Assembly (NCBI RefSeq): GCF_001592935.1
Contig: NZ_LRDB01000002.1
Location: 124,001 to 188,000, forward strand
Length of the DNA: 64,000 bases
Source of the DNA: Roseivirga echinicomitans
GTDB taxonomy: Bacteria; Bacteroidota; Bacteroidia; Cytophagales; Cyclobacteriaceae
Direction of reading: 5' to 3'
Positions 23,942 to 33,105 of this stretch are shown here, piece after piece. Both the position numbers and the translations under genes were made by a program. Below the pieces are notes generated by a model that did not search any database, had not been told where the DNA came from, and saw only the letters and a list, made by a program, of their open reading frames with translations. How positions within the stretch are numbered: position 1 is the stretch's first letter; each line of letters begins with the position of its first letter.

Positions 23942-26900
23942 CTATTTTTTCACCCCTGGTAAATCTTTTGGAGTTACATCCATCCACCACATTTTAGGAA
24001 GTGGCTTTTTAGTTGGGTATAGTTCATCAAGTGTATTTCCATCATACAAACGGCCATTTTTCATTACATGGCTGATGTCTTTAGAGTTCTTGATGTTGTC
24101 TAAAGGGTTGCTATTCAGGATAACCAAATCGGCTAATTTTCCAGACTCAAGTGAACCAAGGTCTGTGTCTAAACCAATGGCTTCGGCTCCTAAAATAGTA
24201 GCGACTTTCAGTGTGTTCAATTCACTCATTCCTCCAGACTGCATGGCCCAAAGTTCCCAGTGATAACCTAGGCCTTGCAACTGCCCGTGGCTACCTATAC
24301 CAGCTCTTCCACCAGCTTCCACGAGGTCTTTTACGAAAACCGCATGGTCTTCAAATACATGTTCCTCTTCCATAAACCAGCCGTCATTTCTTCTTCTTGT
24401 TCTTGAGTCAAGGTTTTCATGTGGCATAAAACGATTCAGTTTTGGATCAGCATGTGGGTTTTCAGTTGCATAGAAATAGTTTTCTGCCCATGGGCCACCG
24501 TAGGCTACTAGCAATGTTGGTGTATAAACTGTTCTAGAAAAAGAAACCAAATCAATCACATCTTTATAGAGTGGAAAGATAGGGAAGGTGTGCTCATGCC
24601 CTGGGTAACCATCAATTACTTGAGTAAGGTTGGCTTTGAAATCTAATCCGCCTTCTGTTGTTGGCATAATGCTTTGCTCTCTTGCTGCTTGAATGATCCA
24701 CTGTTTTTGCTGACGATTTCCAGCACCGTACATTTTGATCGTCTTGGTGTTGTAATATTCGCTATAGCGTTTCATTACTTTTTGAGCATGCTCTAGGCTA
24801 CTGATGTTTTCGCTACCGAAAATACCAGGGCCAGTAGAGTAAATTCTTGGGCCAATCAACTTACCAGCATCCACTAAGTCTCCATAAGTGAGCACATCCG
24901 TGGTTGCTGTTTGTGGGTCACGTGTAGTGATTACCCCAAATGCTAAATTGGTAAGGTATGGCCAGAACTCTCCTCTGTGAAGATTTACCGGATGACGGAA
25001 GTGAGAATGAGTGTCTACAAAACCTGGGACAATCGTCTTTCCGGTCATGTCCATTACCGTTGTTTTTCTATCAGCAGTAAGGTTAGTGCCCACCTGTTTA
25101 ATGCGATTGTTTTCAATAAGGATGTCTCCTTTTTCGATCACTTCATCACCCTTCATGGTAATGATTCGAGCATTCTTTAAAAGCATAGAGCCTTTAGGTG
25201 TGTCTCGTTTAACATTTACGCTAATACGGTTTTCAATTGGTTCGTACTCTTTTTTCTTCTCTTTGTCTTCTTCCGTTTTGTTGGCTTCATCAATGGCTTT
25301 GGCGGCTGATAAATCATACACTACATGTGCATTTCCTACAGCCCAGTGTACTTTAGTCCCATCTGCATTCCAAGCAGGGAACTGGCCTCCAATGTCTGTA
25401 AGTTGACGTGATGGGAAGGCTGCATTCGCTGGGTTTGAAACCGAAATGGTTGGAGCTTCATCACTTACTTGCGGTACGGTTACTACGAATAAATCATTCA
25501 CTACTTCGGCCAAAGCTTGATCACCTTCCGGTGCCATTTTTATCCATGAAGCATTCGGAGCGTTGCTTGATCCCGCAGATGCTTTCCCTCTAACTCGTAC
25601 ATGGAATTTTTCATCTGTTCCATCCCAACGGATAGAAGACAAGCCCCTTCCGCTTGAAAGATAAATTCGGTCTGAATTCTTAACAAAATGTGGATTACCA
25701 CGACCATTAGAATAAGTGATGAAATTATCTTTTGACCCATCAGCTGAAATCCAAACCAAATCGCTGGTACCTCTGAAAGCAGTACGCTGAAGCGCTTCTT
25801 TGAAATCTTGCGTTAAGCCTTTAATGACAACGATTTTACTTCCGTCATTTGACCAAACCGGACTTTGGTAAACAGAATTGTCCTTATTCAACTGGGTTAA
25901 ATTTTGGCCATTCGGGCGAACCTTGTATAACTTTCCACCATCAGCTTTCCAGCTTACAAAGGCAATCCACTCACCATTTGGCGACCATGCTGGTTGTGCT
26001 TGAGATTCACCAACATTCACCAACTTCTTAGGAGTGCCGTTGGGCAAGTCCATAATATAAAGCTCGTCTAAAGCGGTAAAGGCCATTTGCTTTCCGTTTG
26101 GTGAAGGAGCAATATCTCTAATTTGAGTAACCACAAATTCTTCTGAATCTGAAATTGGGTAATCGAAATCCAACTCTGGACCTAATTCAATGCTTGACTT
26201 TACTCTGAAAGGAATCTCCTGTGCTTTTTTTGTCGCTACATTGATCTTCCACATTTTTCCGCCATAAGAAATGACGATACTTTTGTTGTCTGATGTCCAT
26301 GAAAAACCTGGCAATACATCTCTTGAAGCACGTGATTCCTGATCGTCATGTTGAATAGGGTAGGCTAACCAGCTTTCGTCTCCGGTGGCTAGGTCTCTTA
26401 AAATCAAGCCAGTTTCCTCGTCATGTCTAGTGGCGTAAATCAACCATTTTCCATCGCTAGATGGCGTAGGGCGAAAAGATGAACCGTATCGCGAGGATTG
26501 TGCAGTGATTTCTCCAGTTTCGCGATCATAAGTAGCCATTTGATATTGTGGCATCGAAGCATTGTATTGGGAAGAACCTGTTCTTCTGGAGAACCAGATG
26601 TATCGGTCGTCTTTTCCGAACGCGCCTTCCACCATTCTCATATTACTTGGTTCGTTCACTAAAGCTGTTCCAGAACCGCCTTCTACATGATATAACCAAA
26701 GTTTATGTGATCCTCCACCTTTTGAAGCGATCATGTATTTCCCATCAGGAGTCCATTCAGGAGACTGATAAGCATTGGAATTGCCTTTAGTCACTTGGTT
26801 TTTCTTGTCAGTAGAAAAGTCGTAAGTCCATACATTCTCACCGCCAGATTCATCTGAAATGAAAATTACTTTGTTGCCATCAGGGCTATACCTTGGTTGG

Positions 26901-27202
26901 CTATCGAACTGCATACCCTTAGTGATTTGAGTAGCATTTCCGCCAGAAATGGGCATGGTATAAAGATCGCCTAGAAAGTCGAATACGATGGTCTTTCCAT
27001 CAGGACTTACGTCAAGGGCAATCCATGAGCCTTCCTTTAGATCAAAATCAAAAGTTCTTCCTGGCTCAAGAGGTAGGTCTTTTTTCTTTTTTTTGTCTGT
27101 TTTACTCGTATCCGATTTCGCTGGATCGGTTTGGGCAAAACCTGTGAGTGCAGTTGTTGCAATAAGCAAAACTACCAAAGTCAGTTTTACAATGGTCTTC
27201 AT
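23942..27202 (-). CDS. secreted beta-propeller amidohydrolase
   Basis: The 1086-residue protein joins a TolB/DPP-IV-like beta-propeller to a metal-dependent amidohydrolase barrel. A signal peptide ends near residue 23 (GFA/Q), followed by a Lys-rich linker (KTDKKKKKDLP). Residues about 50-640 contain repeated PDGK(x)I and SPDGN blades (TPDGKYMI, SPNGKQMAF, SPNGEWIAF). The barrel starts near 660 with ARIITMKGDEVI, then GFVDTHSHFRHP with the metal-binding HxH, and ends with GKLADLVILNSNPL. This architecture is widespread in Bacteroidota and is annotated as imidazolonepropionase-like amidohydrolase. Its substrate is not known; a peptide- or amide-like substrate selected by the propeller is plausible. 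It is monocistronic with its own terminator. Confidence 0.9.
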   Translation of the reverse strand: MKTIVKLTLVVLLIATTALTGFAQTDPAKSDTSKTDKKKKKDLPLEPGRTFDFDLKEGSWIALDVSPDGKTIVFDFLGDLYTMPISGGNATQITKGMQFDSQPRYSPDGNKVIFISDESGGENVWTYDFSTDKKNQVTKGNSNAYQSPEWTPDGKYMIASKGGGSHKLWLYHVEGGSGTALVNEPSNMRMVEGAFGKDDRYIWFSRRTGSSQYNASMPQYQMATYDRETGEITAQSSRYGSSFRPTPSSDGKWLIYATRHDEETGLILRDLATGDESWLAYPIQHDDQESRASRDVLPGFSWTSDNKSIVISYGGKMWKINVATKKAQEIPFRVKSSIELGPELDFDYPISDSEEFVVTQIRDIAPSPNGKQMAFTALDELYIMDLPNGTPKKLVNVGESQAQPAWSPNGEWIAFVSWKADGGKLYKVRPNGQNLTQLNKDNSVYQSPVWSNDGSKIVVIKGLTQDFKEALQRTAFRGTSDLVWISADGSKDNFITYSNGRGNPHFVKNSDRIYLSSGRGLSSIRWDGTDEKFHVRVRGKASAGSSNAPNASWIKMAPEGDQALAEVVNDLFVVTVPQVSDEAPTISVSNPANAAFPSRQLTDIGGQFPAWNADGTKVHWAVGNAHVVYDLSAAKAIDEANKTEEDKEKKKEYEPIENRISVNVKRDTPKGSMLLKNARIITMKGDEVIEKGDILIENNRIKQVGTNLTADRKTTVMDMTGKTIVPGFVDTHSHFRHPVNLHRGEFWPYLTNLAFGVITTRDPQTATTDVLTYGDLVDAGKLIGPRIYSTGPGIFGSENISSLEHAQKVMKRYSEYYNTKTIKMYGAGNRQQKQWIIQAAREQSIMPTTEGGLDFKANLTQVIDGYPGHEHTFPIFPLYKDVIDLVSFSRTVYTPTLLVAYGGPWAENYFYATENPHADPKLNRFMPHENLDSRTRRRNDGWFMEEEHVFEDHAVFVKDLVEAGGRAGIGSHGQLQGLGYHWELWAMQSGGMSELNTLKVATILGAEAIGLDTDLGSLESGKLADLVILNSNPLDNIKNSKDISHVMKNGRLYDGNTLDELYPTKKPLPKMWWMDVTPKDLPGVKK

Positions 27203-27317
27203 AGAATTCAGCTTTGTTGTGGTTGTTTAATCGCGGAAAATAGTGGGATTTAATTTTCCGACCAATGCGAATGATGTGAAGGGTTAGAATGGAAGGCAGT
27301 AAGGTTTGGCTAAACCT

Positions 27318-27809
27318 TTAATTGCCTGCTTTCAGGCTTCTTCTTTCCAGCAAAACGGTGTCTCTCCAGACTCCGTTCATCTGCCCAATCTTTTCTCGAT
27401 AGCCAATTTCTCTAAAACCTAATGTAGTATGTAGCCTAATACTAGCTGCATTTTCTTTAAAAATACCTGCTTGAAGTGTCCAGAAGCCTTCAGCTTCACT
27501 GGTTAGTATCAGCTGGTTCAAGAGTTGACTCCCTATTTTTTGGCCTAAATGATTGGTAGAAACATAGACGCTTACTTCTGCCACACCTCCATAAACACAG
27601 CGACTAGATACTGGGCTTAGGGCTGCCCAGCCTACAACTTCTCCTTCTCTTTCTGCCACAAAACGGCAAATTTGTAAGTGGTTGCTGTCCCATTTCTCCC
27701 AACTGGGAATCTCTGTTTCAAAAGTAGCTTGACCTGTCGCAATACCTTCAGCGTAGATTTTTGAGACCATCGGCCAATCATTTTCAGACATTGTTCGAAG
27801 GTGGAGCAT
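27318..27809 (-). CDS. GNAT acetyltransferase (phosphinothricin acetyltransferase-like)
   Basis: GNAT enzymes transfer acetyl from acetyl-CoA to an amine. The longest frame starts at 27908 but would overlap the next gene; the ATG at 27809 (MLHLRTMSENDWP) fits the family start and leaves 17 bp after the preceding gene, giving 163 residues. Visible family features are IYAEGIATGQATFETEIPSW (about 16-35), which is typical of the PAT/YncA subgroup, the strand VVGWAALSPVSSRCVYGGVAEVSVYV, and the acetyl-CoA loop HLGQKIGSQLL. The C-terminal GFREIGYREKIGQMNGVWRD is also PAT-like. The natural acceptor is likely an amino-acid analogue or methionine sulfoximine, but is unproven. Confidence 0.9.
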   Translation of the reverse strand: MLHLRTMSENDWPMVSKIYAEGIATGQATFETEIPSWEKWDSNHLQICRFVAEREGEVVGWAALSPVSSRCVYGGVAEVSVYVSTNHLGQKIGSQLLNQLILTSEAEGFWTLQAGIFKENAASIRLHTTLGFREIGYREKIGQMNGVWRDTVLLERRSLKAGN

Positions 27810-27826
27810 TGAATTCGTTTTGAGTG

Positions 27827-28039
27827 TCAGGCTATTTTTTGATTTCGTCCAACGAGGAAGTATAAGATCGACCCTAAAACTGGAAGGAATATAATCACTA
27901 AAACCCAAATTATTTTATTGTCTCCTGAGAAATCGCCTTTGAGGCAGTCAACCAAAGCAATAACCCATAATGTAAATGGAATGAGTACGAAAAAAACAAT
28001 CATCATTCCCATTCCTCCAGGCATACCTATTAAGTCCAT
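27827..28039 (-). CDS. small membrane protein with PLDc_N domain
   Basis: This 70-residue protein has two hydrophobic helices (about 11-33 and 43-62) joined by a polar loop DCLKGDFSGDNKIIW, ending with RNQK. The pattern matches the short PLDc_N (phospholipase D-nuclease N-terminal) family, which is also found as the N-terminus of cardiolipin synthases and as stand-alone small membrane proteins. No catalytic domain is attached, so it is probably a membrane accessory protein of unknown role. It precedes the GNAT gene by 17 bp on the same strand and is likely co-transcribed. Confidence 0.85.
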   Translation of the reverse strand: MDLIGMPGGMGMMIVFFVLIPFTLWVIALVDCLKGDFSGDNKIIWVLVIIFLPVLGSILYFLVGRNQKIA

Positions 28040-28197
28040 AATTTCATTTTATTGGTGAGACATAAAATTGATTCACTAATTTAATAAATTACTGTAATTG
28101 TTATTTGTTTTATTAAAAATTCACGCAACTAAGTTGAGATAAATGAATTGGGCTATTTATAGATACTTTCTCAACTTTGACTTTTTGAAATTATCTA

Positions 28198-28917
28198 ATG
28201 TCTGAGCAAAATCACCCAATCAATATTCTTAGCCAAAATGAACTGCCATTACAGGCTGAGATTGATGCTTTGCAAAGAGAGCTAAATGAGGTAGAGCGAA
28301 AGGTATTTGCGTTTGAATCTATCCTTCGGTCTGAATTGGCCAATGAACTGGTGGAGGTTCAAGAACTGACCGTGCTTTATAAAAAGCAGAAGCTAGCGAA
28401 AAAGGAAAAGCGCATAGCACAAAAGCAGCGTGGAAAGAACTATACGTCACCAACCTCTTTAAAGCCCTTGACCAAAGTTATCAAAGTCCATGTTTCAGAA
28501 GTGGATGAAAAGGAAAGGAAACGACTTTATAGAGAAGCCATGCTTTATGTGCATCCCGATAAGTTTAATATGGACGAGGGACAAGCCGATTTAGCCACAG
28601 AAGTAACCACCAAACTGATTGACATTTATCAAACTGGAGACTTAAAGGCGTTACAAGATTACCATGCTCATATCTTTAGCGGAAATACATTGGTGAATAT
28701 TGCGGAGCACAAAGGGGTTAAGATTGAGCAACGGTCTAAAAGCGAGTTTCTGAAAACTGAGAAGGAGAAGATTGAGAAGCTAATTGAGCAGGTGAAGAAA
28801 AAATACACTTACAGGGTGCTGATGGATTACCCAGAACCAATGACATTTCTGGAGGAGCTTAAGCTTTATTATAATGATCGCATTTCGAAACTTAGAAGGC
28901 GGACGAGAGTAGGGTAA
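28198..28917 (+). CDS. coiled-coil protein with J-domain-like HPD motif
   Basis: This 239-residue cytosolic protein is not assigned to a known family by name. Residues 15-80 form a long coiled coil rich in Glu and Lys (LQRELNEVERKVFAFES). Residues 103-160 resemble helices II and III of a J domain: KERKRLYREAMLYVHPDKF with the His-Pro-Asp triad at 119-121, followed by a helix LATEVTTKLIDIYQ. Helix I of a canonical J domain is not clear. The C-terminal 80 residues are again helical and basic (KIEKLIEQVKKKY, ISKLRRRTRV). Context suggests a DnaK co-chaperone or a structural relative, but the DnaK gene is not in the window. It is followed at 59 bp by the nitrilase gene on the same strand. Confidence 0.7.
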   Translation: MSEQNHPINILSQNELPLQAEIDALQRELNEVERKVFAFESILRSELANELVEVQELTVLYKKQKLAKKEKRIAQKQRGKNYTSPTSLKPLTKVIKVHVSEVDEKERKRLYREAMLYVHPDKFNMDEGQADLATEVTTKLIDIYQTGDLKALQDYHAHIFSGNTLVNIAEHKGVKIEQRSKSEFLKTEKEKIEKLIEQVKKKYTYRVLMDYPEPMTFLEELKLYYNDRISKLRRRTRVG

Positions 28918-28976
28918 TAGATTCCTCCTACATTATAAATCTTAATTTCATTGGCCAAATTTTATAACTTTCAGGC

Positions 28977-29912
28977 ATGTCTACAAAATTCATTGCTGCG
29001 GTCGTTCAAGCCTCGCCCGTGCTTTTCGATTTAGAGAAAACTTTAGCAAAAACGGCTCATTTGGTAACTGAGGCGGCTAGCAAAGGAGCTAAACTTGCGC
29101 TGTTTCCAGAAGCCTTTATTTCTGCCTATCCCCGTGGGTTGAGTTTCGGTACTGTGGTCGGTAGCCGAAGTGCAGAAGGACGCGAAACATGGTTGCGCTA
29201 TTGGAACTCATCGATAGAAGTACCGAGCAAAGCAACTGCTCAATTGGGTGAAATGGCCAGAAAAGCGGACTTGTTTTTAGTAATAGGCGTGAATGAAAAG
29301 GACACTGTTTCAGGAACCATGTACTGCACCATGCTTTATTTTAACCCAAAGGGCGAGCTCTTGGGCAAGCATCGAAAACTTAAACCCACCGCTGCTGAAC
29401 GTATTGTTTGGGGAGAAGGAGATGGCTCAACCCTTTCAACTTTTAATACTCCTTTGGGTAAAATGGGAGGGTTGATTTGCTGGGAAAACTATATGCCGCT
29501 AGCGCGAATGGCCATGTACCAAAAAGGAGTGCAATTGTATTTGGCGCCCACAGCAGACAGCCGTGAAAATTGGCAGCATACCTTAAAGCATATTGCTTTG
29601 GAAGGTCGGTGTTTCGTGATCGGGTGCAACCAGTTTGTGACCAAATCAATGTATCCAAAAGATTTACCTGGAATTACCGACTTAGATCACCAGCCAGAAG
29701 TAATGAGTCGTGGAGGTTCTGTAATTATGGCGCCAACTGGTGAGGTTTTAGCGGGCCCGCTTTGGGACGAAGAAGGGATTCTTACTGCTGAAATAGATAT
29801 AGAGGAAGTGATGAAAAACAAACTCGATTTCGATCCAGTTGGTCATTATGCAAGGAATGACGTATTTTCCTTGACGGTCAAAGATCAACCAGATTCAGAA
29901 GTGTTTGAGTAA
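28977..29912 (+). CDS. nitrilase family carbon-nitrogen hydrolase
   Basis: Nitrilases hydrolyse nitriles to carboxylic acids and ammonia. The 311-residue protein shows the full catalytic set: E45 in LALFPEAFISAYPRG, K134 in GKHRKLKPT, and C168 in GGLICWENYMP. The segment ERIVWGEGDGSTL, with Glu near 147, and the later APTADSRENWQHT also match true nitrilases (arylacetonitrilase or aliphatic type) rather than amidases. The TIM-like alpha-beta-beta-alpha core is complete. It lies in the same direction as cmk but 96 bp before it, with a cmk promoter in the gap, so it may be monocistronic. The substrate is unknown. Confidence 0.92.
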   Translation: MSTKFIAAVVQASPVLFDLEKTLAKTAHLVTEAASKGAKLALFPEAFISAYPRGLSFGTVVGSRSAEGRETWLRYWNSSIEVPSKATAQLGEMARKADLFLVIGVNEKDTVSGTMYCTMLYFNPKGELLGKHRKLKPTAAERIVWGEGDGSTLSTFNTPLGKMGGLICWENYMPLARMAMYQKGVQLYLAPTADSRENWQHTLKHIALEGRCFVIGCNQFVTKSMYPKDLPGITDLDHQPEVMSRGGSVIMAPTGEVLAGPLWDEEGILTAEIDIEEVMKNKLDFDPVGHYARNDVFSLTVKDQPDSEVFE

Positions 29913-29984
29913 ACTCGCTGTTGTTTAATTTCTATATTACTCAAATCCTTGGTTTGATTTTTTACACCCCTCCATCAAACTTCT

Positions 29985-29992
29985 TACCTTTG
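29985..29992 (+). promoter_or_regulatory. -7 promoter element (cmk-ispH)
   Basis: TACCTTTG matches TAnnTTTG and would start transcription near 29998, about 11 nt before the cmk start codon, giving a very short leader. Confidence 0.5.
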
Positions 29993-30008
29993 CCGAAATT
30001 TATTTTGA

Positions 30009-30689
30009 ATGAAGAAGATCAATATTGCCATAGACGGTTTTTCTGGCTGCGGAAAAAGCAGCACTGCGAAAGAAGTAGCAAAGCGATTGGCGTATAAGTT
30101 TATTGATAGTGGAGCCATGTACAGGGCAGTTACCTTATATATACTTCAGAATAAAGTTGATATAAAGGATGAAGCCCAAGTATTGAGTGCACTCGATGCT
30201 ATCTCTATTGACTTCAGGCACAACCCACAAACAGGCAAAAGCGAAACTTTTTTGAATGATGTGTATGTTGAAGAAGAGATTCGGAAAATGTACGTTTCAG
30301 AATTTGTGAGTCCTGTGGCTGCCATTAAAGCCGTAAGAATGGCCATGGTAGCGCAACAACAAGAAATGGGCAAGGATAGAGGTGTAGTCATGGATGGAAG
30401 AGACATTGCTTCAGTGGTTTTTCCAGATGCAGAACTAAAAATATTCATGAATGCCAGTGATGAGGCCAGGGCCAAAAGAAGGCAGGCCGAGTTGGGGGAA
30501 AAAGGAGAGGAAGCATCGCTAGAAGAGATCGTGAAGAATTTTAGGGAACGAGATTTGCAGGACTCTACCAGAGAAGAAAGTCCTTTGATTCAAGTGCCAG
30601 AAGCCATAGTAATTGATACTTCGGATCTGGAATTTGAAGAACAGGTAAATAAGGTGCTAACTTTGGCAAAAGAACAGATAGAAGGCTAG
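30009..30689 (+). CDS. cmk: cytidylate kinase
   Basis: Cmk phosphorylates CMP and dCMP with ATP, an essential step in pyrimidine nucleotide recycling. The 226-residue protein has the P-loop GFSGCGKSSTAKEVA at about 9-23, the YKFIDSGAMYRAVTLY motif (CMP-binding), VMDGRDIASVVFPDAELK (about 124-141), and the lid region EARAKRRQAELGEKG. All are diagnostic for bacterial Cmk. It is followed 12 bp later by ispH, so the two are co-transcribed, an arrangement seen in many Bacteroidota. Confidence 0.96.
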   Translation: MKKINIAIDGFSGCGKSSTAKEVAKRLAYKFIDSGAMYRAVTLYILQNKVDIKDEAQVLSALDAISIDFRHNPQTGKSETFLNDVYVEEEIRKMYVSEFVSPVAAIKAVRMAMVAQQQEMGKDRGVVMDGRDIASVVFPDAELKIFMNASDEARAKRRQAELGEKGEEASLEEIVKNFRERDLQDSTREESPLIQVPEAIVIDTSDLEFEEQVNKVLTLAKEQIEG

Positions 30690-30701
30690 ATATCAATAAG
30701 T

Positions 30702-31595
30702 ATGAAAGTCACAATCGATAAAAATTCAGGCTATTGTTTTGGGGTGGAATTTGCCATCCAAATGGCGGAAGATGAAATGAAAGAGGGAGAATTATATTGC
30801 CTTGGCGATATAGTTCATAATGGTATGGAGGTAGATCGTCTGAATGCCAAAGGCCTGAAAATTATTGATAGAGAAGAATTAAAAGGGATTAAAAATACCA
30901 AAGTACTGATCAGAGCACATGGTGAGCCCCCTGAGACTTACCAATTGGCAATGGATAACAATATTGAATTGGTAGACGCTTCATGTCCTGTGGTGCTAAA
31001 ACTTCAGAATCGTGTGAAAATGGCTTATGACCGTATGCAAGATGTGGATGGGCAGATTGTGATTTACGGAAAAACAGGTCATGCTGAGGTAATTGGCCTC
31101 ACAGGCCAAACCAATAATGAGGCTATTATTATAATGGAGGATAAAGACCTCGATAAAATTGACTTCAGTCGTCCGGTTACTTTATATAGCCAAACTACAA
31201 AGAGCACTAAAGGCTTCTATAGAATTCGTCAGATGATTGAAGACAGGATCAAGGAAGCAAAGGGCGAATTCAAAGAAATTGACTTCAATGCAAATGATAG
31301 CATTTGCCGTCAAGTATCGAACCGAGAACCGCAGCTACAAAATTTCGCGAAAGACCAAGACGTCATAATCTTTGTAAGTGGAAAGAAAAGCTCAAATGGA
31401 AGAGCGCTTTACAGTGTTTGTCTGCAAGAAAATGAGCGAAGCTATTTTGTTGAGTCTGAGGAGGAAATAGATATTTCGTGGCTCAAACAAGAGGATAAAG
31501 TTGGGATTTGCGGGGCCACTTCCACTCCAATGTGGCTTATGGAACAGGTAAGCAGCTTTATTGAAAAATCATTTGAGAAACTACCAGTCGCATAA
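30702..31595 (+). CDS. ispH: 4-hydroxy-3-methylbut-2-enyl diphosphate reductase
   Basis: IspH is the last enzyme of the methylerythritol phosphate pathway and makes IPP and DMAPP from HMBPP using a 4Fe-4S cluster. The 297-residue sequence has the three cluster cysteines in conserved places: C12 in SGYCFGVEFA, the second in VDASCPVVLKLQ near 93, and the third in NDSICRQVSNR near 205. The motifs LIRAHGEPP (conserved His near 71), YGKTGHAEVIGLTGQ and SQTTKS are also present. The gene follows cmk by 12 bp. A hairpin with a T-run at 31647-31668 may end the unit. The organism therefore uses the non-mevalonate route. Confidence 0.96.
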   Translation: MKVTIDKNSGYCFGVEFAIQMAEDEMKEGELYCLGDIVHNGMEVDRLNAKGLKIIDREELKGIKNTKVLIRAHGEPPETYQLAMDNNIELVDASCPVVLKLQNRVKMAYDRMQDVDGQIVIYGKTGHAEVIGLTGQTNNEAIIIMEDKDLDKIDFSRPVTLYSQTTKSTKGFYRIRQMIEDRIKEAKGEFKEIDFNANDSICRQVSNREPQLQNFAKDQDVIIFVSGKKSSNGRALYSVCLQENERSYFVESEEEIDISWLKQEDKVGICGATSTPMWLMEQVSSFIEKSFEKLPVA

Positions 31596-31646
31596 TTCTA
31601 GACTAATACTTTTCTTACCATTTTTTTTGGACTAAATTGCGCCTCG

Positions 31647-31668
31647 AAAAGCTAGAAAAAGGCTTTTT
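31647..31668 (+). terminator. weak terminator-like hairpin after ispH
   Basis: AAAAGC and GCTTTT form a short stem around a 9-nt loop and run into TTTTTG. The stem is A-T rich, and the site overlaps the upstream part of the nqrA promoter region, so it is uncertain. Confidence 0.3.
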
Positions 31669-31685
31669 GTTGATGGTAAATATTT

Positions 31686-31693
31686 TACATTTG
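31686..31693 (+). promoter_or_regulatory. -7 promoter element (nqr operon)
   Basis: TACATTTG matches TAnnTTTG; a TTTTG at about 31665-31669 could be the -33 element at a slightly short spacing of 16 bp. Transcription would start near 31699, about 37 nt before nqrA. Confidence 0.5.
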
Positions 31694-31735
31694 CCTCAAC
31701 TTTAGATCAAACTATTGATTCGCAATTAAAAGAGT

Positions 31736-33103
31736 ATGTCCAAAATTATAAAGCTTAAAAAGGGCTTTGACATCAATCTGGCAGGAAAGGCAGTACATAA
31801 AATTGCCGACTCCATCTATCCAGAAACGTTTGCAATTAAACCCACCGACTTTGTTGGAATGAAGCGTCCTAAGTTACTCGTTAACGAGGGCGACAACATT
31901 AAAGCAGGAACTCCGATCTTGTTCGATAAGATGCAGGAGAACGTGATGTATTGCTCACCGGTGAGTGGTGAAATTGTCGAAGTGAAAAGAGGAGCCAAAA
32001 GGAAAATCCTCGAAGTCAAAATTCTTGCCGATAAAACGATCGAATACGAATCGTTTCAATCGTACAGTCCTTCAGATATTAATGGATTGAGCCGAAATGA
32101 CGCTCAAGCCCAAATGCTGAAAGCTGGCGTATGGCCAAACATCATCCAACGACCATTCGGTATTGTAGCCAATGAAAATGATAGCCCAAAAGCGATTCAT
32201 ATTTCGACATTCGATACCCACCCATTGGCTGCTGATGTAGCTTTTACCTTACAAGGTGAAGAGGATGCTTTTAAAACAGGAATCAATATTCTTAAGAAAT
32301 TTACTGACGGTAAAATTCATTTGAATCACGACCTGAATGCCGAAGTAGCTAAGGTGTTTGCTGGTGTAGATAATATAGAGCACAATAAATTTTCAGGACC
32401 GCACCCAGCGGGTAATGTTGGAGTTCAAATTCATCATTTAGATCCTGTGAATAAAGGTGACATTGTTTGGACCTTGACACCTTATGGTGTTGCTCAAATT
32501 GGAAAGCTTTTTAGCCAAGGAAAATACGATGCTTCTAGATTAGTAGCCGTTTGTGGTTCGGAGGTTAAAACTCCTCAGTACTACAAAACCTACAGTGGAG
32601 GAGCTATCAATAAACTTGTAGAAGGAAACATTAAACAAGACCACGTTCGATATATCTCTGGTAACGTTTTGACTGGAGAGAAAATTGAGAAAGACGGATA
32701 CTTGAGTTTCTATGCTAATAGCTTAACGGTTATTCCTGAAGGAGATCATACTGAATTCTTAGGCTGGATTATGCCGAAGAAGAACGTATTGAGCTTTCAC
32801 AGGGCTTGGGGCTTGTTCTCTTTCATGAATGGTAAGAACAAAGAATATGTACTTGATTCTAACACCAATGGTGAAGACAGGGCTTTTGTTCAAACAGGAA
32901 CTTTTGAAAAGGTAACTCCAATGGATGTTTACCCTACATTTTTACTAAAGGCTATTTTGTCAGAAGATTTTGACAATGTGGAGGCCTTAGGTATTTATGA
33001 GGTAATTGAGGAAGACCTTGCTTTGTGTGAATTTGTTGATGTTTCTAAACATGACGTTCAGCATATGGTAAGAGAGGGTATAGAATTGATACAAAACGGA
33101 TAA
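31736..33103 (+). CDS. nqrA: Na+-translocating NADH-quinone reductase subunit A
   Basis: NqrA is the peripheral, quinone-interacting subunit of the sodium-pumping NADH:quinone oxidoreductase. The 455-residue sequence has the family start IKLKKGFDINLAGKA, a lipoyl-like N-terminal fold (LVNEGDNIKAGTPILFDK near 48-65, SPVSGEIVEVKRGAKRK), FSGPHPAGNVGVQIHHLDPV in the middle, and FIGF-like GWIMPKKNVLS later on. It is the first gene of nqrABCDE; nqrB starts 3 bp after its stop. The length is typical for Bacteroidota. No Fe-S or flavin site is expected in this subunit. Confidence 0.96.
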   Translation: MSKIIKLKKGFDINLAGKAVHKIADSIYPETFAIKPTDFVGMKRPKLLVNEGDNIKAGTPILFDKMQENVMYCSPVSGEIVEVKRGAKRKILEVKILADKTIEYESFQSYSPSDINGLSRNDAQAQMLKAGVWPNIIQRPFGIVANENDSPKAIHISTFDTHPLAADVAFTLQGEEDAFKTGINILKKFTDGKIHLNHDLNAEVAKVFAGVDNIEHNKFSGPHPAGNVGVQIHHLDPVNKGDIVWTLTPYGVAQIGKLFSQGKYDASRLVAVCGSEVKTPQYYKTYSGGAINKLVEGNIKQDHVRYISGNVLTGEKIEKDGYLSFYANSLTVIPEGDHTEFLGWIMPKKNVLSFHRAWGLFSFMNGKNKEYVLDSNTNGEDRAFVQTGTFEKVTPMDVYPTFLLKAILSEDFDNVEALGIYEVIEEDLALCEFVDVSKHDVQHMVREGIELIQNG

Positions 33104-33105
33104 GG

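Noticed and set aside
24977-27230. Open frames antisense to the amidohydrolase gene
   Set aside because: They are shadows of a conserved coding sequence, with no domain features.
27810-27908. Longer start of the GNAT gene at 27908
   Set aside because: It would overlap the upstream PLDc_N gene in another frame; the ATG at 27809 matches the family start.
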